Shown: positions 18,165 through 28,035, counted from the stretch's first letter. The stretch is DNA of 64,000 nucleotides from Burkholderia sp. Leaf177 (GCF_001424345.1 NZ_LMPF01000025.1:394062-458061); one strand, 5' to 3'. Translations and numbers: made by a program. Notes: a model not told the origin generated them from the letters alone.

Positions 18165-21100
18165 TTATTCGCTCGCATGCGTGCCGCCGCCATGCGCGCC
18201 GCGCCAGAAAAGCACTTGCTCGGCCGCGGAGATCAACGTGTCGAGCGACACCGGCTTCGTCAACGAAAGATCGAATAACTTCATGCGCGTGCGGCTCTCA
18301 TCCGTGCCGGGCGTGTAGCCAGTCAGCGCAATCGCGGGCAAGCCAGCGAGCCGCGGATTCGCACGAATCTGATCGATGAGTTCATCGCCGTCCATGCCGG
18401 GCATGCTGATATCGCAGAGCATCAGGTCGACGGGTTCACGATCGAGGAATGTGAGCGCTTCGCGGGCGTTGTGGACAGTCGCAACTGCGGCGCTTTCGAG
18501 TTGCAGCAAGGCGGCGAACGCATTGGCTGTTTCCGGATCGTCGTCGACCACCAGCACACGTACGCCGGAAAGTGACCCGCTACGCTCATGCGCTTCGCCG
18601 CTGTCCGGCCTGCCATCGACAAGCGGCAGCCAGACGCTCATGGTCGTCCCGTGCCCCACGCCTTCGGAGTGCGCAGACACGCGGCCCGCATGCATCTCCA
18701 CAAGCTGTTTCACGAGCGCGAGCCCGATACCCATTCCATCTCCCGTGGCGCGCCGCGCTTCAATACCTTGCGAGAACATCTCGAAGACATGCGGCAGCAC
18801 AGGCGCTTTGATACCAATGCCGGTATCGGTGACATCGATACGGAGTTCGTCCCCTTCCTTCTTCAGACGCACGGACACCGAGCCGCCGTGCGGCGTGAAC
18901 TTCAGCGCATTGGATAGCAGGTTCCATATGATCTGGTCGAAACGTACAGGATCGACCTTGGTCCACACCGGCTCGGCCAGTCCATCGAATGACAGCTTTA
19001 TGCCGCGCGATGCCGCGTCGGTCTCGATTGCATCCGCGATGGAGGCGAGCATCTTCGCAACGTCGCTCGTGGCGAGATTGAGCGCGAGCTTGCCGGTGCG
19101 CACACGCGACAGATCCAGCAAGTCGTCGATGATCTTCGCCTGGCCCCGTACCGCCCGTTTGATCGCATCCGCAGCGAGCTTGATAGCGGGCACACCGCGC
19201 GCCTCAGGGATCCGAGGCAACATTTCCGCTTTCACCTGGATCAGGTTGAGCGGATGTTTCAGCTCGTGCGACAGGACAGCCAGAAAATCGTCCTTCAACC
19301 GGTTCGCGGCCTCTGCCCGCGCGCGCACCACGCGTTCTTCTTCGAGTTGAACCTGGCGTGCGTCTTCCTGCGTCTTGCGGTCGGTCAGATCGCGCAGGAT
19401 CTTTGCGTAGCCGGTGAATTTCGGATCGTTCAGCGGCGTCACTACACCGCTGCAATAAACCTTGCGCCCGCCTTTTGCGATGTGCCAGCGCTCGTCGTCG
19501 GCGCGTCCGTCATGCTGCGCAATCTCGCGCTCGCGGCTGGCAACGCCATCCTTGTTATCAGAAGCGCTGTAGATCACATCGATATTCTGGCCCACCGCCT
19601 CGCGCTCCGTGTAGCCGAACACGCGCTCGGCCCCGGCGTTCCAGCTCACGATGCGACCGTCCAGGTCCTGCACGATGATCGCAAAGTCGTTGGTCGTTTG
19701 CGCAGCGAGCCGCATGCGCTCTTCGCCGGCGCGCAGGTTTGCCTCGGCGTCGCGGCGCGCCGTGGTTTCAACGAGACTCAACACTGCGCCATCGATTCGA
19801 TCGTCCGCCGTCCGGTACGGAAGCAGGCGCGCAAGGAAGCATCGGCCGTCGTTGGTCGCCACTTCCCGTTCGATCAGCCTCAGCGACTGGAACGTGGCGC
19901 TGACGTCGTTGGCGAGTTCGGGATAATTCAGCTTGTGCGTGATGTCGAAAAGCGAACGCCCCACGTCCGCGCTGATCAGGTTGAACACGGTCGTCGCGCT
20001 CGGCGTATAACGCTTGATGCACATAGCGCGGTCGACGAAGATGGTCGCAATGTCGGTGGACGTGATCAGGTTCTGCAGGTCGTCGTTAGCCTTGCCTGTT
20101 TCCTCGATCTTCGCCTGCAGCTCGGCGTTGACCGTAATGAGTTCCTCATTGACGGACTGCAACTCTTCCTTGCTCGTCTCGAGTTCTTCCGTCGCAGATC
20201 TCAACTCTTCATTGATGGCCTGCAGTTCTTCGTTCGATGCCTTCAATTCCTCTGTCGATGTTTCGTATTGCTCGATAGTCGTCTGCAGTTGCTGCTTGCT
20301 CAGGTGCAATTCCTGTTCGAGCTGCTGCATCACGGTATCTTGACCGGCGTCACGCTCAGTCACCACCGCGCTTTCCGTCATTGCCTCCTGCACTTCATCG
20401 AACAGCACGAGGATGAAGTCGGCATCCGCGGCGGCGTCATGAAACGGGCGCACGGTCATGTTCACGAACGAAGGACGCCCGTCGCGCTGCAACTTCACGC
20501 GCCGCGCTTCCACGCTGTTGCCCGTCTGTACCGCCTGAAACAGCGCCGTGCGCAGATCGAGCCGCAGCTCGGGCTGAACTACCGCAATCAAGTTGTTCGA
20601 AGGTTCACCGCCGACGTATCTCAGGAAACGTCCGGCGTTGTCGGACATATGCACGATCTTCGAATCACGATTCACGATTACGCTCGGCGGTGCATATTGC
20701 TCCAGCACGCGCTGGTGCAGCGCGCTGAAGGAAAAGTTGCGGCGCCCCGGAATCAGCGCGTAACCGTCTTCTTCCGTGCTCGTGGCGCGTCCCTGGTCTG
20801 CCAAAGCCGGCGATGTCAGCGCAGGCCGGTTCGGCAGCTTGGCCGCTTTCGCTCTATACACCCGGTTCTTCTTATCCACCACGGCGAAAAGATCTTCCAC
20901 CGAGTCGGCCGACTCGGAGCTGCCGAGGAAGAGATATCCGTTGGGATAAAGCGCGTAGTGAAACATCTCGAGCACCTGATTCTGCACGCTGCGGTCGAGA
21001 TAGATCAGCAGGTTGCGGCACGAGACAATATCGAGTCGCGAAAAAGGCGGATCGCGCAGCACGTTGTGCATGGCAAACAGGATCTTTTCGCGAATGCTCT

Positions 21101-22403
21101 TAACGACCTCGTAGTGCGCGCCGGTCTTGACAAAAAACTGTCGCAATGACGAAGGTGGCACGTCCGTGATGATCGATTCCGGATACACGCCGGCTCGCGC
21201 GCGGCTGACCGCGCTTTCATCGATGTCCGTTGCAAACACCTGAATGTTGGCCGTGGACCGCAGCAAATCACGCTGCTCGGTCAGGAGCATGGCGAGCGAA
21301 TACGCCTCCTCTCCCGAGGAACATCCCGCCACCCACGCCCTCACCTGGTCCCCGTCGTTCTTGCCATTAAAAAGCGCGGGCATGACGTCGCGCTCGACGG
21401 TTTCGAAAGCTTCCCGGTCGCGAAAAAAACTCGTCACGCCAATTAACATGTCCTTGAGCAACGCGCTGGTTTCGCGAGGGTTTTCCCGAAGCAACAAACG
21501 GTATTCGATCAGATCCGGCACGCTATTGACCTGCAAGCGGCGCTCGATGCGGCGCAACATGGTTGCCCGCTTGTAGAAACGAAAATCGTGGCCTGTACGC
21601 GTACGCAGTGTAGAGAGGATGTCCTGAAGCGCAACCTCCGCTTCGCCGCGCCGGTCGGCCCGATCATTCGGATTTACCGCAGGCGGATCGGCTTCGGGCA
21701 GCGCGATGCGCTTCGCGTTGTTCCAGATATCGAGCAAGCGCTGCGGCATCTCCACAGCCGGCAAAATCAGATCGACCTGATCCGTATGAATGGCGTTCTG
21801 CGGCATCTCCGGGTATTCAGCGTCGTTCGGTTCCTGCGCGAGCGTGACGCCGCCCCGCTCTTTTACCGAAGCAATGCCGACTGCGCCATCGCTGCCCGTT
21901 CCCGACATCACGATGCACATGACGTACTGGCCGTGCGCCTCGGCAAGGCTCCGAAACATCCTGTCGATACTGACGGGGCGTCCGAAATTCGGCTCGACGT
22001 CGCGCGCGTCCAGATGTCCGTCTGTCATCGTCAGGCTCTTGCCTGGCGCAATGACGTAGACGTGGTTCGCTTCAATGGACGTGGGGCCGCTGACCTGTTT
22101 GACGCGCATGCGGGTCACGTTCTGCAGAACTTTGTCGGCGCTGCTGACATGCTTGGCCGACAAATGCAATACGACGACAAACGCCATGCCCATGTCGGCC
22201 GGCGCGTTTTCGAAAAACCGCAGGAGTGCCTGAACGCCGCCCGCGGACGCACCTATTCCAACAACCGGAAAGCCGAGCGAACCCGGACTGTACGCGTCTC
22301 CAGGGCCATCCGCGGCCGTGCTCTCGCGGCCAGCGCCATCGCTCTCTGGCGGGACCGCTGATGTTGATGTCTCACTCACTCCCTGGGCCTCGGTTATTAA
22401 CAT
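18165..22403 (-). CDS. CheB-CheR-PAS-histidine kinase-receiver hybrid sensor
   Basis: A 1412-residue signalling fusion. Order: CheB methylesterase (about 45-235; GIGASAGG with Ser53, VVLHLS, SGTGSDGAVG), CheR methyltransferase (about 255-520; SSGEEAYSLAM and SCRNLLIYLD), PAS regions, a long Glu/Gln coiled coil (about 690-785, built from NEELQ-type heptads), further PAS domains with WNAGAERVFGY, HisKA (SHELKHPLN, His about 1045), HATPase (about 1155-1270) and a C-terminal receiver with phospho-Asp in LMLCDISMPGMDG (about 1328). It is cytoplasmic, with no membrane segments. The CheB/CheR fusion is a known kinase architecture, usually not tied to a chemotaxis array. No partner regulator is adjacent. 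Confidence 0.92.
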   Translation of the reverse strand: MLITEAQGVSETSTSAVPPESDGAGRESTAADGPGDAYSPGSLGFPVVGIGASAGGVQALLRFFENAPADMGMAFVVVLHLSAKHVSSADKVLQNVTRMRVKQVSGPTSIEANHVYVIAPGKSLTMTDGHLDARDVEPNFGRPVSIDRMFRSLAEAHGQYVMCIVMSGTGSDGAVGIASVKERGGVTLAQEPNDAEYPEMPQNAIHTDQVDLILPAVEMPQRLLDIWNNAKRIALPEADPPAVNPNDRADRRGEAEVALQDILSTLRTRTGHDFRFYKRATMLRRIERRLQVNSVPDLIEYRLLLRENPRETSALLKDMLIGVTSFFRDREAFETVERDVMPALFNGKNDGDQVRAWVAGCSSGEEAYSLAMLLTEQRDLLRSTANIQVFATDIDESAVSRARAGVYPESIITDVPPSSLRQFFVKTGAHYEVVKSIREKILFAMHNVLRDPPFSRLDIVSCRNLLIYLDRSVQNQVLEMFHYALYPNGYLFLGSSESADSVEDLFAVVDKKNRVYRAKAAKLPNRPALTSPALADQGRATSTEEDGYALIPGRRNFSFSALHQRVLEQYAPPSVIVNRDSKIVHMSDNAGRFLRYVGGEPSNNLIAVVQPELRLDLRTALFQAVQTGNSVEARRVKLQRDGRPSFVNMTVRPFHDAAADADFILVLFDEVQEAMTESAVVTERDAGQDTVMQQLEQELHLSKQQLQTTIEQYETSTEELKASNEELQAINEELRSATEELETSKEELQSVNEELITVNAELQAKIEETGKANDDLQNLITSTDIATIFVDRAMCIKRYTPSATTVFNLISADVGRSLFDITHKLNYPELANDVSATFQSLRLIEREVATNDGRCFLARLLPYRTADDRIDGAVLSLVETTARRDAEANLRAGEERMRLAAQTTNDFAIIVQDLDGRIVSWNAGAERVFGYTEREAVGQNIDVIYSASDNKDGVASREREIAQHDGRADDERWHIAKGGRKVYCSGVVTPLNDPKFTGYAKILRDLTDRKTQEDARQVQLEEERVVRARAEAANRLKDDFLAVLSHELKHPLNLIQVKAEMLPRIPEARGVPAIKLAADAIKRAVRGQAKIIDDLLDLSRVRTGKLALNLATSDVAKMLASIADAIETDAASRGIKLSFDGLAEPVWTKVDPVRFDQIIWNLLSNALKFTPHGGSVSVRLKKEGDELRIDVTDTGIGIKAPVLPHVFEMFSQGIEARRATGDGMGIGLALVKQLVEMHAGRVSAHSEGVGHGTTMSVWLPLVDGRPDSGEAHERSGSLSGVRVLVVDDDPETANAFAALLQLESAAVATVHNAREALTFLDREPVDLMLCDISMPGMDGDELIDQIRANPRLAGLPAIALTGYTPGTDESRTRMKLFDLSLTKPVSLDTLISAAEQVLFWRGAHGGGTHASE

Positions 22404-22864
22404 TCAAGGGTCGACAGGCGCAGATCCGGTGGACGACAAACACGCAGGCCAACGTTGATTCCGACAGCCTGATTCCCACCTATACATCTGCGAAAAAGTC
22501 AGCTGGCGCCGTGGCGGAGCCAAAGCGCTTCGCTCGCGGCGGTGACCTCATTTCGCTCCAGACGCTTCTGGTGAAGCGCTCACAGCGGCTGACGGCTGCA
22601 TGTCATTTTGGATTTGCATCGACTCGCAATTTTAACTCTTATATGGAGCGAGCCGACGCTAACACCACGCGGTGGCGTAGCGAACTGAAAATGCCTCCGT
22701 TGCATGGAAGCTAAAATCCGCGAGGAACGCCTTGCAGTTTTGAACACGGAAAGTGGTGAATGACCCTTTTTGCATTCTGAACATTCTGCTATGTCGGGTC
22801 AACTGTTCCCGTTGGCGTCCAGGATCATGCCGCGCCGCCGTACGCCGAACATCAGGGCGGTTGA
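22404..22864. other. Intergenic region, no gene seen
   Basis: The gap lies between the start of the sensor-hybrid gene and the end of the ThDP-enzyme gene, both on the minus strand. It should contain the sensor promoter. Short open frames here are continuations of antisense shadows, and no start with a ribosome-binding site was found. Confidence 0.55.
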
Positions 22865-24649
22865 TTAGCTCGTTGAAGGCAATATGCTGGAAAACACCTG
22901 TTTTGCTGTATCGATGATCACGCTGCCCTGCTCCGGATCGCCTTGCAGCAAAGTCGATGCAAACGCCTTCGCCTGTTTCAACGTCATGTGCGGCGGCAAC
23001 GGCGGCACGTTAGGGTCGGTCTTTACTTCGATGAGCACCGGCCGGTCCGAAGCAAAAGCTTCATCGAATACGGCGCCCAAGCGCTCCGGGTCATCCACAT
23101 AAACACCCTTCATGCCGATAAGCTCCGCAAACTTGTGGTACGGCACGTCGGGGATTTGCTGCGATGCTTCAAACTTGGGATCGCCCTCGACCACGCGTTG
23201 TTCCCATGTCACCTGGTTCAGATCCTGATTGTTGAAAACGACGCAGACCCAGGCGGCATCGGACGGCTTCCAGTACTTCATCAGCGTGATCAGCTCGGCC
23301 ATGTTGTTCATCTGCATGGCGCCGTCTCCGACCATCGCGACCACGGGCCTGTCGCGGTATGCAAAGCGGGCAGCAATTGCGTAGGGAACGGCCGCGCCCA
23401 TGGAAGCAAGACCGCCCGACAACGAGCACATCATGCCGCTCCTGATCTGCACGTCGCGTGCAAACCAGTTCGCGCACGATCCCGAATCGCTGGTCACGAT
23501 AGCGTTGTCCGGCAAACGCGACGACAACTCCAAAGCCACGCGCTGCGGATTGACTGGCGTGGCGCTTTGCATCGCGCGGTCGTGGAGCGTTTCCTGCCAG
23601 CTGCGGTTCCATCGAGAGATGCGGTCACGCCAGCTTCCCGTCGTCTTCTGCTCGAGCAACGGCAGCAGCGCTCGCAAGGTTTCGGCCGCGTCGCCTTGCA
23701 GGTTCACATCCATGGGATATCGCAAGCTCAGCATGTCGCCTTTCAAGTCGATCTGGACGCCGCGCGCCTGACCCTCCTTCGGCAAGAATTCGGCATATGG
23801 GAAACCCGAACCAACCATCAGCAAGGTGTCGCATTCGGTCATCAATTTGTAGCTAGGCTCGGTGCCGAGCAAGCCAATGGAACCCGTCACCCACGGCAAG
23901 TCATCGGGCAACACGGCCTTGCCGAGCAGCGCTTTTGCAACGCCCGCACCAAGTGTGTCGGCAACCGCGATCAGTTCGTCTTTTGCGTTCAACGCGCCCG
24001 CGCCCACGAGAATGGCGACACGGCGTCCTTCATTAAGTACGGCCGCCGCGCGCTCCAGATCCGCGGCATAGGGAACCACTTTCGGCGCGGTCCAGCCCAC
24101 GCCCGAATGCAATGTTCCGTGCGCCCGCTCCGGTTCCTCGTAAGGCAATTCCTGCAAGTCGTTCGGCAGAATGATTGCCGTCACGCGTCGCTCGGATAAC
24201 GCAATCCGCACCGCGCGGTCAACGAGATGACGCACTTGGGAAGGCACCATCGCTTGCTGCACGAACGATCCGGCGACGTCCTTGAACATCGACGATAAAT
24301 CCAGCTCCTGCTGGTAATGCCCGCCAAGCGCAGTGCGAGCCTGCTGCCCGACAATGGCGAGCACGGGCATGTGGTCCATGCGTGCATCGTAGAGGCCGGT
24401 AATCAAGTGCGATGCACCCGGTCCCGATGTCGCAATGCATACGCCGAGTTCGCCGGTGAACTTGGCGTGCGCGCATGCCATGAAGGCGGCCATTTCCTCG
24501 TGCCGCGCCTGAATGAAATCGATCTTGTCCGGCGCGCGGCGCATTGCGCCGAATACGCCGTTGATGCCGTCGCCGGGATAGCCGAACATCTTGCGCACGC
24601 CCCACGCATGAAGCCTCGCCACGATAAAGTCGCCCACTGTCTGCGCCAT
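22865..24649 (-). CDS. ThDP-dependent pyruvate oxidase/dehydrogenase-like enzyme
   Basis: Member of the acetolactate synthase/pyruvate oxidase family, 594 residues. Start at 24649 (MAQTVGDF) because AGGAG lies 6 bases upstream; an upstream ATG at 24664 adds 5 residues. The catalytic glutamate is in ARHEEMAAF, SGPGASHLITGL follows, and the ThDP/Mg site is GDGAMQMNNMAEL with VVFNNQDLNQVTWEQ. The closest characterised relative by eye is PoxB, which converts pyruvate to acetate and CO2 with reduction of a quinone. The amphipathic C-terminal membrane-binding segment of PoxB is not obvious. The substrate is therefore uncertain. Confidence 0.8.
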   Translation of the reverse strand: MAQTVGDFIVARLHAWGVRKMFGYPGDGINGVFGAMRRAPDKIDFIQARHEEMAAFMACAHAKFTGELGVCIATSGPGASHLITGLYDARMDHMPVLAIVGQQARTALGGHYQQELDLSSMFKDVAGSFVQQAMVPSQVRHLVDRAVRIALSERRVTAIILPNDLQELPYEEPERAHGTLHSGVGWTAPKVVPYAADLERAAAVLNEGRRVAILVGAGALNAKDELIAVADTLGAGVAKALLGKAVLPDDLPWVTGSIGLLGTEPSYKLMTECDTLLMVGSGFPYAEFLPKEGQARGVQIDLKGDMLSLRYPMDVNLQGDAAETLRALLPLLEQKTTGSWRDRISRWNRSWQETLHDRAMQSATPVNPQRVALELSSRLPDNAIVTSDSGSCANWFARDVQIRSGMMCSLSGGLASMGAAVPYAIAARFAYRDRPVVAMVGDGAMQMNNMAELITLMKYWKPSDAAWVCVVFNNQDLNQVTWEQRVVEGDPKFEASQQIPDVPYHKFAELIGMKGVYVDDPERLGAVFDEAFASDRPVLIEVKTDPNVPPLPPHMTLKQAKAFASTLLQGDPEQGSVIIDTAKQVFSSILPSTS

Positions 24650-24683
24650 TGCATTCTCCTGCACGTTTGTCTGCGTTCATGTG

Positions 24684-24715
24684 AAAAAGCGCGACTGCAA
24701 GGCCGCGCTTTTTTT
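24684..24715 (-). terminator. Intrinsic terminator with A/T tails on both sides
   Basis: AAAAAGCGCG and CGCGCTTTTT pair perfectly around a 10-base loop, and T-runs follow on either strand. It ends transcription of the small glycine-rich gene (minus strand) just before the ThDP-enzyme gene. Confidence 0.8.
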
Positions 24716-24734
24716 CAATCAAACCTCTGAAGGG

Positions 24735-25025
24735 TCACTGTCCCTTCGTATCGCTGCTTGCGTTCGCGCCCGGCATGTTGGTGGTATCGGTCGCGGATTT
24801 GTGGGCCATCTTCTTGTGCGATTTGCCGCTCTTCGACATCGTGCCGGATGCCGGATCGCCGCCGCTCGTCATGCCCGCGGTCGCTGCGCTATGCGCGTTG
24901 CCGCCGCCCGATCCGCCATTGCCATTGCCGCCACCCGAACCTCCGCCCGCGCCGCTTTGCGCCAACGCAACCGTCGATACAACCGCAAACAATCCCGCGA
25001 ACAACACTCGCTTTGCATCTTTCAT
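24735..25025 (-). CDS. Small glycine-rich exported protein
   Basis: A 96-residue protein with a clear Sec signal peptide (MKDAKRVLFAGLFAVVSTVALA, cleavage after ALA). The mature part is low complexity: Gly/Asn/Ser repeats, then Lys/Ser/Thr-rich. No known domain. It follows the DUF4142 gene by 34 bases in the same direction, so the two may form an operon, and a strong terminator comes after it. Confidence 0.75.
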   Translation of the reverse strand: MKDAKRVLFAGLFAVVSTVALAQSGAGGGSGGGNGNGGSGGGNAHSAATAGMTSGGDPASGTMSKSGKSHKKMAHKSATDTTNMPGANASSDTKGQ

Positions 25026-25059
25026 AAATCAACTCCTGAAGTTCCGATCAACCCGTGCT

Positions 25060-25605
25060 TTACTGCGCGGACACGCCCTTTTTCGTCGCCAGGTCCTGCG
25101 CCATCTTGTAGTGCTCCTGGATGGTCGGCAGCGCCTTTGTAGCAGCCTTCTTCAGGTCGGCATTCTGTCCGTCGGAAATCTCTTTCTGGAATGCATCGAC
25201 CGCTTGCTTGTGGCCTTCGACGCCAACCTTGGTGATATACGCCGTGTCGAACTCCTTGCCCTTCAACGGCTTCAGCGAATCCAGAATGGACGTGTCGGAA
25301 TTGTCCTTCGGCACCGTTACGCCCTTGGGCGCAGCCATCTTCAACTGAACGGTGAGCTTGGTGTGATCCATCATCATGTGACGCGCAAATGACTTCACGT
25401 CCTTGTCGCTGGAATGAGTCATCGCGATCTTGCCGGCGTCGATTTCCGTGGACGAGGACATCGATGCCGCCTGCACGAATGCTTTATCCGTATCGGACAG
25501 CGGGTTCGCCATCGTCGTGGACGCGGCTTCCGTTTGTGCGTGGACCAGCGGGGCGCTCGTAATCAGGCAAGCGGCAAACAAGATGGAAAGAGTCTTAGTC
25601 TTCAT
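25060..25605 (-). CDS. DUF4142 periplasmic protein
   Basis: The 181-residue protein has a Sec signal (MKTKTLSILFAACLITSAPLVHA). The mature region is an all-alpha, ferritin-like DUF4142 domain with the typical motifs FVQAASMSS, SSTEIDAGKIA and ARHMMMDHTKLT, and a C-terminal HKQAVDAFQKEI helix. The family is periplasmic and stress-associated, with unproven function. It is divergent from the SOS-regulated helicase gene. Confidence 0.85.
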   Translation of the reverse strand: MKTKTLSILFAACLITSAPLVHAQTEAASTTMANPLSDTDKAFVQAASMSSSTEIDAGKIAMTHSSDKDVKSFARHMMMDHTKLTVQLKMAAPKGVTVPKDNSDTSILDSLKPLKGKEFDTAYITKVGVEGHKQAVDAFQKEISDGQNADLKKAATKALPTIQEHYKMAQDLATKKGVSAQ

Positions 25606-25687
25606 TCGGTTCTCCGTAAAAACAAAAAGGATCAGCTTCGTACTTAGGCCACAGCAACCCTCGTACCCAAAGGACCCAGGCGTGCTA

Positions 25688-25717
25688 ATATTTACTGTAT
25701 ATCCGTACAGTAAATAT
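25688..25717 (+). promoter_or_regulatory. LexA (SOS) box overlapping the helicase start
   Basis: The 20-mer TACTGTATATCCGTACAGTA (25693-25712) fits CTGT-N8-ACAG, the LexA operator known in Escherichia coli and in beta-proteobacteria. The symmetry is longer still: 12-bp arms (ATATTTACTGTA and its complement) span 25688-25717, reaching the first two bases of the helicase ATG at 25716. No Shine-Dalgarno fits between box and ATG, so the transcript may be leaderless or nearly so. LexA bound here should block transcription of the helicase, and perhaps also the divergent DUF4142 gene. Confidence 0.85.
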
Positions 25718-28007
25718 GCCCGAGCAACCTGGTTACGTCATTGCGGTCCGCGCGCTTTGCGAATTCACCGCAAAGCAAGGCGATCTGGATCTGCGCTTCA
25801 CGCCATCGCCCACTGCGCAGCAAGGCATGGACGGGCATAAGGTCGTCACCGGCCGTCGCCACGACGGTTATCAAGCCGAAATCACGCTGTCCGGTACATG
25901 CGGCGTATTGCATGTGCGTGGCCGCGCCGACGGTTACGATCCGGTCCTGAACCAGCTCGAGGAAATCAAGACGTATCGCGGGAAGCTGGATGCCATTCCG
26001 GAGAATCATCGCCATTTGCATTGGGCGCAGGCCCGCATTTACGGTTGGCTGTGCTGCGAGAAAATGGCCTTGCGTGAGATCAACATCGCGCTTGTGTACT
26101 TCGATATCGCGAGCGGCAAAGAAACGGTATTCATCGAAACGCAATCGGCCGAAGCGCTACGTGCGTACTTCGAACTGCAATGTTCGCGGTTTATCGATTG
26201 GGCGCGGCACGAACTCGAACACGCCGCGCGGCGCAATACGTCGCTCGGAGAAATGGTTTTCCCGCATGCATCGTTTAGAACAGGACAGCGTGAACTAGCG
26301 GCTTCGATCTACCGCGCAGCCATACACGGGCGCTGTGTAATGGCGCAAGCGCCAACGGGCATAGGCAAGACGCTTGGCAGCCTGTTTCCACTTCTGAAAG
26401 CGTGGCCCGCGAAGCAACTCGACAAGATATTCTTTCTGACTGCCAAGAGCTCCGGGCGCCAGCTCGCACTCGACGCCCTCACTACATTGGGCCGCGAAAT
26501 CCCGTTGCGCGTGATCGAACTCGTGGCGCGCGACAAAGCTTGCGAACATCCCGACAAAGCCTGTCACGGCGAGTCCTGCCCGCTTGCGCGCGGCTTCTAC
26601 GATCGCCTTCCCGCTGCGCGCGAAGCGGCATTGAAAGTGACACAGCTTCGTCGCGATGCACTCCGCGAAGTCGCGCTCGATCATGCGGTATGTCCGTATT
26701 ACCTGAGCCAGGAACTCGCGCGGTGGAGCGACGTGATTGTCGGCGATTACAACTATTACTTCGATACCAACGCAATGCTCTTCGCGCTCGCGGAGTCAAA
26801 GGAATGGCGCGTGAGCGTGCTCGTGGACGAAGCGCACAACCTGGTGGAGCGCGGACGCGCAATGTATTCGGCGACGCTCGACGAAGGGCATTTCCGCAAG
26901 GTTCGCCGCTCTGCGCCGGCGCCGCTCAAGCGCGCTTTCGACCAGATCGGCCGCGCATGGAAAACGCTCGCAAGTCAGCAAAGTGTGGAATACGCCGTGC
27001 AAGAAACGCTGCCGGCGCGGTTGCTGGAAACGCTCGAAAACATGATCGCGGTCGTCACGGAATTCATCGGTGAACAACCGGCCGCGCTCAATCGCGACAT
27101 GCTGCGTTTTTACTTCGATGCCATGCATTTCGTGCGCATCGCGGAACGCTTCGGTACGCATACCGTCTTCGACATCACGCTTGCGGGTCCGCGCAATCAA
27201 AGCGTGCTGTGTCTGCGCAACCGCGTACCCGCGCCGCATCTCAAGGCGCGTTTTGCGCGTGCGCATTCGGTCGCGCTGTTCTCGGCCACGCTCGCGCCTG
27301 CGCATTTTTATCGTGACATGCTCGGCCTGCCTGAGACGTGCGTGGACGTCGATGTCGCTTCGCCGTTCCAGGCCGAACAACTGGAAGTGCGCGTGGTGGC
27401 GAACGTGTCCACGCGTTATCGCGATCGCGAACAATCGGTGCCGCAACTGGTCGAGCTGATTGCCTCGCAGTATCGGCGAACGCCCGGCAACTACCTCAGC
27501 TTTTTCAGCAGCTTCGACTATATGGATCGAGTGGCAGACGCGTTGCGCTGCGAGCATCCGGACATTCCCGTCTGGCAACAAACGCGATCCATGAGCGAAG
27601 CCGATCAGCACGCATTTCTAGCGCGCTTCACTGAATCGAGCCGCGGCGTTGGTTTCGCCGTGCTTGGCGGATCCTTCGGCGAAGGCATCGATCTCGCGGG
27701 TAAACGCTTGATCGGCGTATTTATCGCGACCCTCGGGTTGCCGCAACTCAACCCGGTCAACCAGCACATGAAAGCGCATATGGACCGCGAATTCGGCGCA
27801 GGATACGACTACACGTATCTGTTTCCGGGCGTGCAGAAAGTGGTGCAAGCGGCAGGCCGGGTCATTCGTGGACAGGACGATCGCGGGGTGTTGTATTTGA
27901 TCGACGACCGCTTCGCGCGTCCAGAAGTGCGCCGGCTATTCCCCGCGTGGTGGGACGTGAAAATCGTGCGTCATGTGGCTGTAAGTCAGGCACCCGTATT
28001 GCTCTAG
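25716..28007 (+). CDS. PD-(D/E)XK nuclease plus XPD/DinG-like Fe-S helicase
   Basis: The 763-residue DNA-repair protein has an N-terminal Cas4/RecB-like nuclease module: RADGYD, then LEEIKTYRG near residue 80, and HWAQARIYGW. It is followed by a superfamily 2 helicase: Walker A APTGIGKT (about 212-219), iron-sulphur cysteines in CEHPDKACHGESCPL with a fourth in CPYYLS (about 279-326), DEAH (about 370), and C-terminal motifs SFFSSFDYM, GGSFGEGIDL and QAAGRVIRG. It should unwind 5'-3' and possibly nick branched or damaged DNA. The perfect LexA box directly upstream makes it a DNA-damage-induced gene. No VRR-NUC partner is adjacent. The ATG is kept because the family N-terminus begins a few residues later. 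Confidence 0.88.
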   Translation: MPEQPGYVIAVRALCEFTAKQGDLDLRFTPSPTAQQGMDGHKVVTGRRHDGYQAEITLSGTCGVLHVRGRADGYDPVLNQLEEIKTYRGKLDAIPENHRHLHWAQARIYGWLCCEKMALREINIALVYFDIASGKETVFIETQSAEALRAYFELQCSRFIDWARHELEHAARRNTSLGEMVFPHASFRTGQRELAASIYRAAIHGRCVMAQAPTGIGKTLGSLFPLLKAWPAKQLDKIFFLTAKSSGRQLALDALTTLGREIPLRVIELVARDKACEHPDKACHGESCPLARGFYDRLPAAREAALKVTQLRRDALREVALDHAVCPYYLSQELARWSDVIVGDYNYYFDTNAMLFALAESKEWRVSVLVDEAHNLVERGRAMYSATLDEGHFRKVRRSAPAPLKRAFDQIGRAWKTLASQQSVEYAVQETLPARLLETLENMIAVVTEFIGEQPAALNRDMLRFYFDAMHFVRIAERFGTHTVFDITLAGPRNQSVLCLRNRVPAPHLKARFARAHSVALFSATLAPAHFYRDMLGLPETCVDVDVASPFQAEQLEVRVVANVSTRYRDREQSVPQLVELIASQYRRTPGNYLSFFSSFDYMDRVADALRCEHPDIPVWQQTRSMSEADQHAFLARFTESSRGVGFAVLGGSFGEGIDLAGKRLIGVFIATLGLPQLNPVNQHMKAHMDREFGAGYDYTYLFPGVQKVVQAAGRVIRGQDDRGVLYLIDDRFARPEVRRLFPAWWDVKIVRHVAVSQAPVLL

Positions 28008-28035
28008 ATGTGTCACCCCCACACAAGGAGCCGTC

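Noticed and set aside
19254..21149. A 631-codon plus-strand open frame opposite the sensor hybrid
   Set aside because: It lies entirely antisense to clear CheR/PAS/kinase domains, has no recognisable motifs, and is the kind of long shadow frame expected from GC-biased third codon positions.
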